Below are positions 19,936-30,148 of a stretch of 64,000 nucleotides of DNA, piece by piece. The notes below the pieces were generated by a model, which did not search any database, had not been told where the DNA came from, and worked only from the letters and a program-made list of their open reading frames with translations. Position 1 is the first letter of the stretch, and every line of letters begins with the position of its first letter. The position numbers and the translations under genes are program-made. Source of the stretch: Burkholderia sp. TSV86 (GTDB lineage Bacteria > Pseudomonadota > Gammaproteobacteria > Burkholderiales > Burkholderiaceae); the NCBI RefSeq assembly GCF_001522865.1, contig NZ_LOWB01000015.1, forward strand, positions 1 to 64,000. Direction: 5' to 3'.

Positions 19936-20874
19936 ATGAGCGGGATCGATCCGAAACGTTTCGGCAAGGTGGCGGTGCTGCTCGGCGGGCAATCCGCCGA
20001 GCGCGAGGTGTCGCTGAATTCCGGCCGGCTGGTGCTGCAAGGCCTGCGCGACGCGGGCATCGATGCGCATCCGTTCGATCCGGCCGAGCGGCCGCTGTCG
20101 GCGCTGAAGGACGAGGGCTACGCGCGCGCATTCAACGCGCTGCACGGCGGCTATGGCGAGAACGGCCAGATCCAGGGCGCGCTCGATTTTTACGGCATTC
20201 GCTATACGGGCAGCGGTGTACTCGGCTCGGCGCTCGGGCTCGACAAATTCCGCACGAAGCTCGTCTGGCAGCAAACGGGTATTCCGACGCCGCCGTTCGA
20301 GACCGTCATGTGCGGCGACGATTACGCGGCGCGTGCGAACGACATCGTCGCGAAGCTCGGCTTGCCGCTCTTTGTGAAGCCGGCGAGTGAGGGTTCGAGC
20401 GTCGCGGTGCTGAAGGTGAAAAGCGCCGATACGTTGCCTGCCGCGCTGGCGGAGGCGGCGAAACACGACAAGATCGTGATCGTCGAGAAGAGCATCGAAG
20501 GCGGGGGCGAGTACACCGCGTGCATCGCCGCGGATCTCGATCTGCCGCTCATCAAGATCGTGCCCGCCGGCGAGTTTTACGACTATCACGCGAAGTATGT
20601 CGCGAACGATACGCAGTACCTGATTCCGTGCGGAATCGACGCGGCGAAGGAAGCGGAATTCAAACGCCTCGCGCGCCGCGCATTCGACGTGCTCGGCTGT
20701 ACCGACTGGGGCCGCGCGGATTTCATGCTGGATGCCGACGGCAACCCGTACTTCCTCGAAGTCAACACCGCGCCGGGGATGACCGATCACTCGTTGCCGC
20801 CGAAAGCGGCGCGCGCGGTCGGCATCAGCTATTCGGAGCTGGTCGTGAAAGTGCTGTCATTGACGCTCGATTGA
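19936..20874 (+). CDS. ddl: D-alanine-D-alanine ligase
   Basis: A 312-residue ATP-grasp enzyme making the D-Ala-D-Ala dipeptide that MurF uses. The N-terminal [14 protein letters not shown] motif and the C-terminal [14 protein letters not shown] segment with metal- and ATP-binding residues match DdlB-type ligases, which typically sit in dcw clusters. The start at 19936 has AGAAGGG upstream, overlapping the murC stop region. Confidence 0.96.
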   Translation: MSGIDPKRFGKVAVLLGGQSAEREVSLNSGRLVLQGLRDAGIDAHPFDPAERPLSALKDEGYARAFNALHGGYGENGQIQGALDFYGIRYTGSGVLGSALGLDKFRTKLVWQQTGIPTPPFETVMCGDDYAARANDIVAKLGLPLFVKPASEGSSVAVLKVKSADTLPAALAEAAKHDKIVIVEKSIEGGGEYTACIAADLDLPLIKIVPAGEFYDYHAKYVANDTQYLIPCGIDAAKEAEFKRLARRAFDVLGCTDWGRADFMLDADGNPYFLEVNTAPGMTDHSLPPKAARAVGISYSELVVKVLSLTLD

Positions 20875-20899
20875 TTGGATGCAGGACCGGATTTGAACC

Positions 20900-21652
20900 A
20901 TGTGGAATAACGTTCGCCAACTGAACCTTGCCGCCAGCGCGTTGTACGCGCTGCTGCTGCTCGTGTTGGCGGCGGCCGGCTGCTACTGGCTGATCCAGCG
21001 CCCGGCGTTCGCATTGCGCGAGATTCGGATCGACGGCGATACCGAGCATATCAACGCGCCGACCGTGCGCGCGGGTGTTGTCGGCCGGCTCAAGGGCAAT
21101 TTCTTTACCGTCGATCTCGATCTCGCACGCGCCGCGTTCGAGCAGATGCCGTGGGTGCGCCATGCGAGCGTGCGGCGGGTTTGGCCGAACGCGCTTGCCG
21201 TGACGCTCGAGGAATACAAGCCGCTCGGCACCTGGGGCAACGATCAGCTCGTGAGCGTGGACGGCGAACTGTTTACCGCGAACCAGGGCGAGCTCGAAGA
21301 CGAACTGCCCGCGTTCGATGGGCCGGAGGGCAGTGCGAAGGAGGTGGTTGCGCATTATCGCGACTTCGTCAAATGGTTTGCGCCGCTCAACGCGACGCCG
21401 GAGGAAGTGACGCTGTCGCCGCGTTACGCGTGGACGGTGAAGCTGTCCAACGGCATGCAGGTGGAGCTTGGCCGCGAGCGCAACAACGACACGCTGTCGG
21501 ACCGGGTCCGCCGTCTCGTTTCGGCGTGGCCGTCCGTCACGCGCCGCTGGGGCGGCGATATCGAGTATGCGGATTTGCGCTACCCGAACGGGTTTGCGAT
21601 CCGGGCGGCCGGCATGCGGTTTCTGAGCGACGCCGACAAAGGCAAGAAGTAA
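20900..21652 (+). CDS. ftsQ: Cell division protein FtsQ
   Basis: A 250-residue bitopic divisome scaffold. A transmembrane helix spans about residues 10-32, then a POTRA domain starts near FALREIRIDGD and is followed by the beta domain that contacts FtsB and FtsL. Its position between ddl and ftsA is canonical. The gap to ddl is 25 bp. Confidence 0.94.
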   Translation: MWNNVRQLNLAASALYALLLLVLAAAGCYWLIQRPAFALREIRIDGDTEHINAPTVRAGVVGRLKGNFFTVDLDLARAAFEQMPWVRHASVRRVWPNALAVTLEEYKPLGTWGNDQLVSVDGELFTANQGELEDELPAFDGPEGSAKEVVAHYRDFVKWFAPLNATPEEVTLSPRYAWTVKLSNGMQVELGRERNNDTLSDRVRRLVSAWPSVTRRWGGDIEYADLRYPNGFAIRAAGMRFLSDADKGKK

Positions 21653-21678
21653 CACGACATCACACGCAAGAGCACTCT

Positions 21679-22911
21679 ATGAGCAAAGACTACAAGGATC
21701 TGCTGGTTGCCCTCGACATCGGTACGTCGAAGGTGGTGGCCGTCGTCGCCGAGCTGAAGGGCGAGGGTCACTATGAGGTGATCGGCCTCGGCCAGAGCGA
21801 GTCGAAGGGGCTGAAGAAAGGCGTGGTGGTGAACATCGAGGCCACCGTGCAATCGATTCAGCGCGCGCTCGAGGAAGCGGAGTTGATGGCCGACTGCAAG
21901 ATCACGAACGTCTTCACCGGGATCGCCGGCAGCCATATCCGCAGCTTCAATTCGAGCGGGATGGTCGCGATCAAGGAGAAGGAGGTCACGCAGACGGACG
22001 TTGCGCGCGTGATCGAGACCGCGAAGGCGATCAACATCCCGACCGACCAGCAGGTGCTGCACATCCTCACGCAGGAATTCATCATCGACGGCCAGGAGGA
22101 CGTGCGCGAGCCGATCGGCATGAGCGGCATCCGCCTCGAGGTGAAGGTCCATATCGTGACGGGCGCGGTGAGCGCCGCGCAGAACATCGTCAAGTGCGTG
22201 CGCCGCTGCGGGCTCGAAGTGAACGACTTGATCCTGCAACCGCTCGCGTCGTCGCTGGCGGTGCTGACGGAAGACGAGAAGGATCTCGGCGTCGTGCTGG
22301 TCGACATCGGCGGTGGCACGACCGACATCGCGATCTTCGCCGAAGGCGCGATCCGCCATACCGCGGTGATTCCGATCGCGGGCGATCAGATCACGAGCGA
22401 TATCGCAATGGCGCTGCGCACGCCCACGCCGGACGCGGAAGACATCAAGGTTGGCTACGGGATCGCGAAGCAGGCGCTCGCCGATCCGGACGAGATGGTC
22501 GAAGTGCCGGGCCTGGGCGAGCGCGGGCCGCGCACGCTGTCGCGGCAGGCGCTCGCGGCCGTGATCGAGCCGCGCGTCGAGGAGTTGTTTTCGCTCGTGC
22601 AGCAGGTGGTGCGCGAGTCTGGTTACGAAGAGTTACTCAGTTCTGGTGTCGTGCTGACGGGCGGTGCTGCGATGATGCCGGGCATGGTCGAATTGGGCGA
22701 GGACATCTTCCTGAAGCCGGTGCGCATCGGCGCGCCGGAATACGCGGGAGGCCTGGCCGACGTCGTGCGTAATCCGCGCTATTCGACAGCGATGGGCCTG
22801 CTCGTCGAAGGCAGCGCGCAACGCATGCGCGGGCGCAAGGTCGCGGTTCAATCCGGCTCCGCAGGCCAGATCTTCTCGCGGATGAAGGACTGGTTCCTCA
22901 GCAACTTTTAA
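21679..22911 (+). CDS. ftsA: Cell division protein FtsA
   Basis: A 410-residue actin-like ATPase that tethers FtsZ filaments to the membrane and recruits the divisome. The N-terminal phosphate-1 motif ALDIGTSKV, the internal VDIGGGTTDIAIF motif and the C-terminal amphipathic helix with FSRMKDWFLSNF (membrane targeting sequence) are all present. The ATG at 21679 gives the standard N-terminus MSKDYKDLLV. The frame continues upstream into ftsQ, but that part is not FtsA. Confidence 0.96.
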   Translation: MSKDYKDLLVALDIGTSKVVAVVAELKGEGHYEVIGLGQSESKGLKKGVVVNIEATVQSIQRALEEAELMADCKITNVFTGIAGSHIRSFNSSGMVAIKEKEVTQTDVARVIETAKAINIPTDQQVLHILTQEFIIDGQEDVREPIGMSGIRLEVKVHIVTGAVSAAQNIVKCVRRCGLEVNDLILQPLASSLAVLTEDEKDLGVVLVDIGGGTTDIAIFAEGAIRHTAVIPIAGDQITSDIAMALRTPTPDAEDIKVGYGIAKQALADPDEMVEVPGLGERGPRTLSRQALAAVIEPRVEELFSLVQQVVRESGYEELLSSGVVLTGGAAMMPGMVELGEDIFLKPVRIGAPEYAGGLADVVRNPRYSTAMGLLVEGSAQRMRGRKVAVQSGSAGQIFSRMKDWFLSNF

Positions 22912-23049
22912 ACACGTTCGGATCGGGCGGCGTGCGCCAGATCCGAAAAGCGGGAAAACCTGGGCGGCCCAGTGTTTTCTTCAAAGCGGTTTCGCAATAC
23001 GCGCCGGTGCCGGCGGCTGGCGCGCGACGAAAGGTTGCCCGATCTTTCG

Positions 23050-23076
23050 CCGAATAACGGCCGAATAGCGGTTATT
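23050..23076 (+). promoter_or_regulatory. Tandem and inverted repeat just upstream of ftsZ
   Basis: Two adjoining 11-bp units, CCGAATAACGG (23050-23060) and CCGAATAGCGG (23061-23071), differ at one base. Overlapping them is an imperfect inverted repeat (23053-23061 with 23068-23076, 8 of 9 pairs) followed by T-rich sequence. It lies within the 183-bp ftsA-ftsZ gap, ending 18 bases before the ftsZ start. A role as operator or mRNA hairpin is only inferred. Confidence 0.4.
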
Positions 23077-23094
23077 TTCTTGACGGAGGCAATG

Positions 23095-24291
23095 ATGGAA
23101 TTCGAAATGCTGGAAACCGAGACCAACGGCACGATCATCAAAGTGATCGGCGTTGGCGGCGCGGGCGGCAACGCCGTGCAGCACATGATCAACAAGGGCG
23201 TGCAGGGCGTCGATTTTGTCGTGATGAATACCGACGCGCAGGCGCTGTCGCGTTCGCGCGCGCCGTCCGTGATTCAGCTCGGCAACACTGGCCTCGGCGC
23301 CGGCGCGAAACCGGAAATGGGCCGCGCGGCGGCCGAGGAAGCGCGCGAGCGCATCGCCGACGCGTTGCGCGGCGCGCACATGGTGTTCATTACGGCCGGC
23401 ATGGGCGGCGGCACCGGCACCGGCGCGGCGCCCGTCGTCGCGCAGATCGCCAAGGAGATGGGGATTTTGACCGTCGGCGTGGTCAGCAAACCGTTCGAGT
23501 TCGAAGGCGGCAAGCGCATGCGTGTCGCGGAAGCCGGTTCGCAGCAACTGGAAGATCACGTCGATTCGCTGATCGTCGTGCTGAACGACAAGCTGTTCGA
23601 AGTGATGGGCGACGACGCCGAGATGGATAAGTGCTTCCAGTGCGCCGACGACGTGCTCAACAACGCGGTCGCGGGCATCGCCGAGATCATCAATGTCGAC
23701 GGCCTCGTGAATGTCGACTTCGAAGACGTGAAGACGGTGATGGGCGAACAGGGCAAGGCGATGATGGGCACGGCGACGGTCGCCGGCGTCGATCGCGCGC
23801 GCCTTGCGGCGGAACAGGCGGTGGCGAGCCCGCTGCTCGAAGGCGTCGATCTGTCGGGCGCGCGCGGCGTGCTGGTCAACATCACGTCGAGCCGTTCGCT
23901 GCGCCTGTCGGAAACGCGCGAAGTGATGAACACGATCAAGAGCTACGCGGCGGAAGATGCGACGGTGATCTTCGGCGCGGTGTACGACGACGCGATGGGC
24001 GACGCGCTGCGTGTGACGGTGGTGGCCACCGGTCTGGGCCGCGCGGTGAAGAAGCAGCAATCGGCGCCGATGACGCTGCTGCGCACCGGTACGGACAATC
24101 AGCCGGTCGCCGCGGCCCAGCACGGCTACGCAAACTCGCATCACGTGAGCACCGGTGACTACGGCGCGTTCGATACGCCGGCTGTATGGCGCAATTCGCG
24201 CGAGACGGCCGCGTCGCACGTGCAGGCGCTGCAGGAGAAGGGCGTCGACACGTATGACATCCCGGCTTTCCTGCGCAAGCAGGCCGACTGA
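23095..24291 (+). CDS. ftsZ: Cell division protein FtsZ
   Basis: A 398-residue tubulin-like GTPase that forms the Z ring. The tubulin signature GGGTGTG is at residues 104-110, and the conserved C-terminal peptide for FtsA/ZipA/ZapD binding ends DTYDIPAFLRKQAD. Two ATGs are adjacent (23092 and 23095). A GGAGG ribosome binding site at 23085-23089 is better spaced for the second, which also gives the usual N-terminus MEFEMLE. The 183-bp gap from ftsA is the largest inside the dcw cluster and may hold a dedicated promoter. Confidence 0.96.
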   Translation: MEFEMLETETNGTIIKVIGVGGAGGNAVQHMINKGVQGVDFVVMNTDAQALSRSRAPSVIQLGNTGLGAGAKPEMGRAAAEEARERIADALRGAHMVFITAGMGGGTGTGAAPVVAQIAKEMGILTVGVVSKPFEFEGGKRMRVAEAGSQQLEDHVDSLIVVLNDKLFEVMGDDAEMDKCFQCADDVLNNAVAGIAEIINVDGLVNVDFEDVKTVMGEQGKAMMGTATVAGVDRARLAAEQAVASPLLEGVDLSGARGVLVNITSSRSLRLSETREVMNTIKSYAAEDATVIFGAVYDDAMGDALRVTVVATGLGRAVKKQQSAPMTLLRTGTDNQPVAAAQHGYANSHHVSTGDYGAFDTPAVWRNSRETAASHVQALQEKGVDTYDIPAFLRKQAD

Positions 24292-24474
24292 CGCGCGAGC
24301 TGCTTCGCGCCGCGTGATGCACGCGCGGCACGAGCCGACGTGACGGATGAAACGGCTCATCACAGGCCGCGTCGCTTGACGCCGGGCTGGCACATTGCCC
24401 GCTTCGCTCGTGCGAGGCTGGCCGGGCCGTGTCGTCTGTTGCAAACGATCGTATCGCAAGAGGAAGAACCAGCA

Positions 24475-24981
24475 ATGATTCGAGTGGGCGACACGCTGCC
24501 CGACGCGGAACTCTTCGAGTATCTCGACGACGCGCGCGTGGGCTGCACGCTGGGGCCGAACGCCTTCAGCGTGCGCGAGCAGACGGCGGGCAGGCGCGTG
24601 GTGATCTTCGGATTGCCGGGCGCATTCACGCCGACTTGCTCGATGCAGCATGTGCCGGGTTACGTCGAACATGCCGAGCGGTTGCGCGCGGCGGGTGTCG
24701 ACGAGATCTGGTGCGTTGCCGTCAACGACGCATTCGTGATGGGCGCTTGGGGACGCGATCTGCACACCGCGGGCAAGGTGCGTATGATGGCGGACGGCAG
24801 CGCGGCTTTCACTCATGCGCTGGGTCTTACGCAGGATTTGTCTGCGCGCGGCATGGGGACGCGTTCCCGACGCTACGCGATGGTGGTCGATGACGGCGTG
24901 GTCAAGACGCTGTTTGTCGATATGCCGGGCAAGTTCGAAGTCAGCGATGCGGCAAGCGTGCTGGCGAGTTTGACGCGCTGA
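24475..24981 (+). CDS. Peroxiredoxin of the Prx5 type
   Basis: A 168-residue thiol peroxidase-like protein. The peroxidatic motif P48-x3-T52-x2-C55 within PGAFTPTCS is characteristic of the Prx5 (AhpE/hybrid Prx) branch of AhpC/TSA proteins. It would reduce hydrogen peroxide or alkyl hydroperoxides in the cytoplasm using glutathione or thioredoxin-type donors; the donor is not readable here. The ATG at 24475 follows AGAGGAAG. The frame is open upstream, but the family start MIRVGDTLPD fits 24475. It is 183 bp beyond ftsZ, so probably an independent unit. Confidence 0.9.
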   Translation: MIRVGDTLPDAELFEYLDDARVGCTLGPNAFSVREQTAGRRVVIFGLPGAFTPTCSMQHVPGYVEHAERLRAAGVDEIWCVAVNDAFVMGAWGRDLHTAGKVRMMADGSAAFTHALGLTQDLSARGMGTRSRRYAMVVDDGVVKTLFVDMPGKFEVSDAASVLASLTR

Positions 24982-25043
24982 AAATGCGCTATGCCATTGC
25001 CCGCCGTTGTCTTTGAGCAACGCAGCGGCGCGCCGGCTGCGAA

Positions 25044-25092
25044 GTTGTAACACGGGCCGACGACCGGGAACGCCTCCGTTCCGGGCGCCGGC
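25044..25092. repeat. Nested inverted repeat between the peroxiredoxin gene and lpxC
   Basis: Outer arms ACGGGCCG and CGGCCCGT enclose an inner GGAACG / CGTTCC pair, giving a GC-rich stem without a clear T-tract. It could end peroxiredoxin transcription as a weak or Rho-assisted hairpin. Function inferred only. Confidence 0.35.
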
Positions 25093-25170
25093 CCGTCTCG
25101 CATTCATCAGGGTAATGCGTCGAAACAGTTTGAAACGTTGATCCACAAGGCGAGAAATAGGGAATTACGC

Positions 25171-25176
25171 TATAAT
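25171..25176 (+). promoter_or_regulatory. Candidate -10 element for lpxC
   Basis: A perfect TATAAT lies 56 bases before the lpxC start codon in an AT-rich patch that stands out from the surrounding GC-rich DNA. No good -35 hexamer is found 16-18 bp upstream, so activity is uncertain. Confidence 0.4.
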
Positions 25177-25231
25177 CTCGTCTATCAAATAAAACTCCTG
25201 ATTGAAAATCTCAATCAAGAAGACCGTCACC

Positions 25232-26149
25232 ATGTTGAAGCAGCGCACTATCAAATCGATTGTCAAGACCGTCGGCATCGGCGTGCATTCGGGGCGCAAG
25301 GTCGAGCTGACGCTGCGTCCCGCCGCGCCAGGCACGGGCATCGTATTTTCGCGCGTCGATCTGCCGACGCCCGTCGACATTCCCGCATCGGCGCTGTCGA
25401 TCGGCGACACGCGGCTCGCGTCCGTGCTGCAAAAGGACGGCGTGCGCGTATCGACGGTCGAGCATCTGATGTCCGCGTGCGCGGGCCTGGGGATCGACAA
25501 TCTGTATATCGACGTGACTGCCGAGGAAATCCCGATCATGGACGGCAGTGCGGCGTCGTTTGTGTTCCTGATCCAGTCGGCTGGCATCGAAGAGCAGAAT
25601 GCGCCGAAGCAGTTCATCAAGGTGACGAGGCCCGTCGAGGTTCGCGACGGCGACAAGTTCGCGCGGCTCGAACCGTACTTCGGCTTCAAGTTGAAGTTCA
25701 CGATCGATTTCCGCCATCCGGCCGTCGATAAGACGGGCCAGGCGCTCGAGGTCGATTTCGCGAATACGTCGTATGTGCGCGAGATCGCGCGTGCGCGCAC
25801 GTTCGGCTTCGCGCACGAGGTCGAGATGATGCGTGAGCTTGGGCTGGCGCGCGGCGGCAGCATGGACAACGCAATCGTGCTCGACGAATACCGCATCCTG
25901 AACAACGACGGCTTGCGTTACGACGACGAGTTCGTCAAGCACAAGATGCTCGACGCGATCGGCGATCTTTATGTGGTCGGCCATCCGCTGCTGGCGTCGT
26001 ATACCGCGTATAAGTCGGGCCATGGCCTGAACAACGCGCTGCTGCGCGAGTTGCTTGCGCACGAGGACGCTTACGAGATCGTCACGTTCGACGATCCGAA
26101 GGCCGCGCCGAACGGCTTCGGCTTCGATGCGCAAACGGCATTTGCGTGA
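25232..26149 (+). CDS. lpxC: UDP-3-O-acyl-N-acetylglucosamine deacetylase
   Basis: A 305-residue zinc amidase catalysing the committed step of lipid A synthesis. Zinc ligands H78 (VEHLM), H237 and D241 (KHKMLD) and the catalytic H264 (SGHGLNN) are all present. The family start [12 protein letters not shown] at 25232 is preferred over an upstream TTG, although only a weak AAGA ribosome binding site is visible. LpxC often lies next to the ftsZ end of the dcw cluster; here one peroxiredoxin gene intervenes. A strong terminator follows. Confidence 0.96.
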   Translation: MLKQRTIKSIVKTVGIGVHSGRKVELTLRPAAPGTGIVFSRVDLPTPVDIPASALSIGDTRLASVLQKDGVRVSTVEHLMSACAGLGIDNLYIDVTAEEIPIMDGSAASFVFLIQSAGIEEQNAPKQFIKVTRPVEVRDGDKFARLEPYFGFKLKFTIDFRHPAVDKTGQALEVDFANTSYVREIARARTFGFAHEVEMMRELGLARGGSMDNAIVLDEYRILNNDGLRYDDEFVKHKMLDAIGDLYVVGHPLLASYTAYKSGHGLNNALLRELLAHEDAYEIVTFDDPKAAPNGFGFDAQTAFA

Positions 26150-26185
26150 TGCGCTGAGCGCGCTGAAAAGCGGGGCGGAAATCGC

Positions 26186-26215
26186 AAAGGCGGCCTGCGG
26201 GCCGCCTTTCTTTTT
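26186..26215 (+). terminator. Intrinsic terminator after lpxC
   Basis: AAAGGCGGCC pairs with GGCCGCCTTT around a TGCG loop and is followed by CTTTTT. A good intrinsic terminator for lpxC; because it also carries an A-tract upstream it may act on the minus strand. Confidence 0.85.
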
Positions 26216-26337
26216 GGGGCGCGCCTGGGTTTGGCGCTCGGGCCTGCCCGGCGGAACCGGACGCAGGTTCGCTGACGGCGATATGCATCGAGCCGCAACG
26301 GGGTGCGCGGGCGGCTGACGGGCTGGGCGCAGCGGCA

Positions 26338-26365
26338 GCGCGCCTCGCCGGCCGGCGAGGCGCGC
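26338..26365. repeat. Perfect 28-bp palindrome
   Basis: Fourteen bases are followed directly by their exact reverse complement (centre between 26351 and 26352), with no loop. It lies 9 bp past the stop of the minus-strand dciA-like gene. There is no T-tract on either strand, so it is not a standard terminator. It could be an extruding cruciform, a binding site or a Rho-assisted stem. Confidence 0.8.
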
Positions 26366-26374
26366 CCGCGCTGG

Positions 26375-26851
26375 TCATCGCGGTGCTTTTGCGTGACGTG
26401 CGACCATTCGTTCGAGCGCCGCTTGCAAAGGTGACGGCTCGAGCGTATCCGCGAGGCGGCGCAGCGCGTCCGCGCCCGCCTGCGACATCCGCGCCTGCTT
26501 GATCGGCGGCGGTTCGGGCGCAGGCCGCGGCCGGACCTTGATTTTCAGCGACGCAACGGGCCAGCCGCGCGCTTGCAAGTCTGCGACCAGGCGCGGCTCG
26601 ACCTGCCGCAACCGGGCGGCGAGCGCGTTGTGCGCAGCGAAGAGCGCGAGCGTGCCGTCCTTGATAAAGCCCGGCTCGACATGGTTGGCCAGGTAATCGG
26701 GGAGCAATGCGGCGAGATCCCGCTCGAGCGCGGCGACCTGCTCGACGCCTGCGCGCAACGCGGCGAACGCATCGGTGCGCTTGAGCACGTCGGCGGCCGC
26801 TTGCGGCCGCGCCCAGTGGGTGAAATGCTGATGCTTCGGAGGTCGGTTCAT
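26375..26851 (-). CDS. DUF721 protein, probable replicative helicase loader DciA
   Basis: A 158-residue protein with a DUF721/DciA-like core (about residues 15-95, with the pattern hydrophobic-LPDYLANHVEPGFIKDGTLALFAAHNALAARLRQ). DciA proteins recruit or load the DnaB helicase in bacteria lacking DnaC, which fits a betaproteobacterium. The start at 26851 (MNRPPKHQHF) follows a purine-rich stretch. The frame is open upstream for 93 bp of low-complexity sequence. The C-terminal half is proline- and basic-rich. It is divergent from secA. The family assignment is good; the loader role is by homology. Confidence 0.75.
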   Translation of the reverse strand: MNRPPKHQHFTHWARPQAAADVLKRTDAFAALRAGVEQVAALERDLAALLPDYLANHVEPGFIKDGTLALFAAHNALAARLRQVEPRLVADLQARGWPVASLKIKVRPRPAPEPPPIKQARMSQAGADALRRLADTLEPSPLQAALERMVARHAKAPR

Positions 26852-27128
26852 GGTGAAGAGCGGGCGGCGCGCGGCGGCTCGCGCGGCCGGGCGGTGCGGC
26901 AATGCGCCGATTGTACCTCGGCGCGCCCGCGCGCCGACCGGCACGCCCGCGCTCGGCGCGAGCGCGAATCGTGGCCGCTGCGCCCGCCGCCGAAGTCTCC
27001 GGCGCGTAGTAGTGCGCGTGCTAAAATTCGTCGTTTGAATTCACCTCTACGCTAAGCCGCCGAGGCTCAGGTGCCGGGACGACGACGTTCGCAGCTCCGG
27101 GGCCTTGCACCGACGCAAACCCGATCCG

Positions 27129-29924
27129 ATGACAACCGGTTTTCTCCAGAAAATTTTTGGCAGCCGCAACCAGCGGCTCGTCAAGCAATACCAAAAGACC
27201 GTCGCGGCGATCAATGCGCTCGAAACGCAGATCGAGAAGCTGACGGACGACCAGTTGCGCGGCAAGACAGAGGAGTTCCGTCAGCGCATCGCTGGCGGCG
27301 AGACGCTCGATAAACTGTTGCCCGAAGCGTTTGCCGTGTGCCGTGAGGCGAGCCGCCGCGTGCTGAAAATGCGTCACTTCGACGTGCAGTTGATCGGCGG
27401 GATGGTGCTGCACTACGGCAAGATCGCCGAAATGCGCACGGGCGAGGGCAAGACGCTCGTCGCGACGCTTGCCGCATATCTGAATGCGCTTGCCGGCCGC
27501 GGCGTGCACGTCGTGACGGTCAACGACTACCTCGCGCAGCGTGACGCCGAGTGGATGGGACGGCTCTACAATTTCCTCGGGCTGTCCGTCGGCATCAATC
27601 TGTCGGGGATGGAGCACGACCAGAAGCAGGCAGCATATGCGGCTGACATCACGTATGGCACGAACAACGAATTCGGCTTCGACTACCTGCGCGACAACAT
27701 GGTCTACGAGACCGGCGCGCGCGTGCAGCGGCCGCTCAACTTCGCGGTGGTCGACGAAGTCGATTCGATCCTGATCGACGAGGCGCGCACGCCGCTCATC
27801 ATCTCGGGCCAGGCGGAGGACCACACCGAGCTGTACGTGCGGATGAACGCGCTGCCGCCGCTGCTCGAGCGTCAGATCGGCGAGGAGAAGGCGGACGGTA
27901 CGGGCATCGAGAAGCCGGGCGACTACACGCTCGACGAAAAGGGCCGCCAGGTGTTCCTGACCGAATCGGGGCACGAGAAGGCCGAGCGGATGCTCGCCGA
28001 GTGGGGCTTGATCGGCGATGGCGAAAGCCTCTATGCGCCGCAGAACATCACGCTGATGCACCACGTGTACGCGGCGCTGCGCGCGCATACGCTGTTCCAT
28101 CGCGATCAGCATTACGTTGTGCAGAACGGCGAGGTGATCATCGTCGACGAATTCACGGGCCGTTTGATGCCGGGTCGCCGCTGGTCCGACGGGCTGCACC
28201 AGGCGGTCGAGGCAAAGGAGCACGTGAAGATTCAGAACGAGAACCAGACGCTCGCGTCGATCACGTTCCAGAACTATTTCCGGATGTACGCGAAGCTGTC
28301 GGGGATGACCGGCACCGCGGACACCGAAGCCTACGAATTCAACGAGATCTACGGTCTCGAGACGGTCGTGATCCCGACCAACCGGCCGCCAAAGCGCATC
28401 GACAAGCAGGATCAGATCTACAAATCCGCGAAGGAGCGTTACGATGCGGTGATCCGCGATATTCGCGAGTGCCATGAGCGCGGCCAGCCGGTGCTGGTGG
28501 GCACCACGTCGATCGAGAATTCGGAGCTGCTGTCGCATCTGCTCAAGCAGGCGGGGCTGCCGCACGAGGTGCTCAACGCGAAGCAGCACGAGCGCGAGGC
28601 GGCGATCGTCGCCGAGGCGGGGCGGCCGAAGCGCATCACGATCGCGACGAACATGGCGGGCCGCGGCACCGACATCGTGCTCGGCGGCAACGTCGAGAAG
28701 CAGGCGGCGTTCATCGAGGCCGACGACACGATCCCGGCCGACGAGAAGGCTCGCCGCATCCAGCAACTCCACGACGAGTGGGAGACGCTGCACGAGCAGG
28801 TCAAGGCAGCGGGCGGCCTGCACATCATCGGCACCGAGCGGCACGAGTCGCGCCGCATCGACAACCAGTTGCGCGGCCGCGCGGGCCGTCAGGGCGATCC
28901 GGGCTCGTCGCGCTTCTACTTGTCGCTCGAGGACCCGCTCCTGCGCATCTTCGCGGGCGATCGCGTGCGCGCGATCATGGACCGTCTGAAGATGCCGGAG
29001 GGCGAGGCGATCGAGGCGGGCATCGTCACGCGCTCGATCGAATCGGCGCAGCGCAAGGTGGAAGCGCGCAACTTCGATATCCGCAAGCAACTGCTCGAAT
29101 ACGACGACGTCGCGAACGACCAGCGCAAGGTGATCTACCAGCAGCGCAACGAACTGCTCGAGGCGCACGACATCGCCGAGACGATCGGCGCGATGCGCCA
29201 CGGGGTGATCGCCGATGTGGTCCGGCAGTTCGTGCCGGCGGGCAGCATCGAGGAACAGTGGGACGTTCCCGAGCTTGAGGAGGCGCTGCGCCAAGACTGG
29301 CAGCTCGATCTCGCGATCCAGGAAATGGTGAACGAGTCGTCGTCGATCAGCGCCGACGAGATCCTCGACGCCGTCACGACGGCGGCCGACGAACATTACG
29401 ACGCGAAGGTCGCTCTCGTCGGCCGCGAGTCGTTCAGCGCGTTCGAGCGCTCGATCATGCTGCAGACGCTCGATCGCCTATGGCGCGAGCATCTCGCCGC
29501 GCTCGATCATCTGCGCCAGGGGATCCATTTGCGCGGCTATGCGCAGAAGAACCCGAAGCAGGAATACAAGCGCGAGGCATTCGAGCTGTTCGCCGCGATG
29601 CTCGATGCAATCAAGCTCGAAGTCACGCGGATCGTGATGAACGTGCAGATCCAATCGCCCGAGCAGCTCGAGGAGGCGGCCGAGCAGATCGAGGAGCAGG
29701 GCGGCGGCCATCTCGATCACGTCGAATATCAGCATGCCGATTTCACCGCGGCTGCCACGGCCACAGCGGGCGGCGCGGCGGTGGCGGAAGCGGCGGCCGA
29801 TATGGCCGGCCATGCGGTGAGCCACGGCGGGCAGGCAGGCGAAGTGCCGAGAGTCGGCCGCAACGATCCGTGTCCGTGCGGCAGCGGCAAGAAGTACAAG
29901 CATTGTCACGGCAAGCTGACGTGA
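27129..29924 (+). CDS. secA: Protein translocase ATPase subunit SecA
   Basis: A 931-residue motor ATPase of the Sec translocon. Walker A M102-RTGEGKT-109 sits at the same residues as in E. coli. DEVD-type helicase motif II follows at about 205-210, with the preprotein cross-linking and helical scaffold domains after it. The C-terminus ends in the SEC-C zinc motif with C915, C917, C926 and H927, which binds SecB and lipids. The start at 27129 gives the standard [14 protein letters not shown]. An in-frame ATG 24 bp upstream is less likely. No secM-like leader is seen. Confidence 0.97.
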   Translation: MTTGFLQKIFGSRNQRLVKQYQKTVAAINALETQIEKLTDDQLRGKTEEFRQRIAGGETLDKLLPEAFAVCREASRRVLKMRHFDVQLIGGMVLHYGKIAEMRTGEGKTLVATLAAYLNALAGRGVHVVTVNDYLAQRDAEWMGRLYNFLGLSVGINLSGMEHDQKQAAYAADITYGTNNEFGFDYLRDNMVYETGARVQRPLNFAVVDEVDSILIDEARTPLIISGQAEDHTELYVRMNALPPLLERQIGEEKADGTGIEKPGDYTLDEKGRQVFLTESGHEKAERMLAEWGLIGDGESLYAPQNITLMHHVYAALRAHTLFHRDQHYVVQNGEVIIVDEFTGRLMPGRRWSDGLHQAVEAKEHVKIQNENQTLASITFQNYFRMYAKLSGMTGTADTEAYEFNEIYGLETVVIPTNRPPKRIDKQDQIYKSAKERYDAVIRDIRECHERGQPVLVGTTSIENSELLSHLLKQAGLPHEVLNAKQHEREAAIVAEAGRPKRITIATNMAGRGTDIVLGGNVEKQAAFIEADDTIPADEKARRIQQLHDEWETLHEQVKAAGGLHIIGTERHESRRIDNQLRGRAGRQGDPGSSRFYLSLEDPLLRIFAGDRVRAIMDRLKMPEGEAIEAGIVTRSIESAQRKVEARNFDIRKQLLEYDDVANDQRKVIYQQRNELLEAHDIAETIGAMRHGVIADVVRQFVPAGSIEEQWDVPELEEALRQDWQLDLAIQEMVNESSSISADEILDAVTTAADEHYDAKVALVGRESFSAFERSIMLQTLDRLWREHLAALDHLRQGIHLRGYAQKNPKQEYKREAFELFAAMLDAIKLEVTRIVMNVQIQSPEQLEEAAEQIEEQGGGHLDHVEYQHADFTAAATATAGGAAVAEAAADMAGHAVSHGGQAGEVPRVGRNDPCPCGSGKKYKHCHGKLT

Positions 29925-30148
29925 TGGGCGGGCCCGGCGTTGCGTCGGGTGCCGCCGCCTGAAAGGGCGGCCGGGGCGCGCGGCGGCGCGGGTGCCGATC
30001 GAAGGCGGCGCGCGATGAGCGCGCCGCGTCGTCTGTGCGATAGCGTTTTTGCGGTCGTGGTGTGGGCGGTGCGTAAGCGGCCGCTCGTTCTTCAATCCAT
30101 CGATGCCGGCATGCGTGCCGGCATTTTCCTTCGGTGCAGGTGCTTCAG

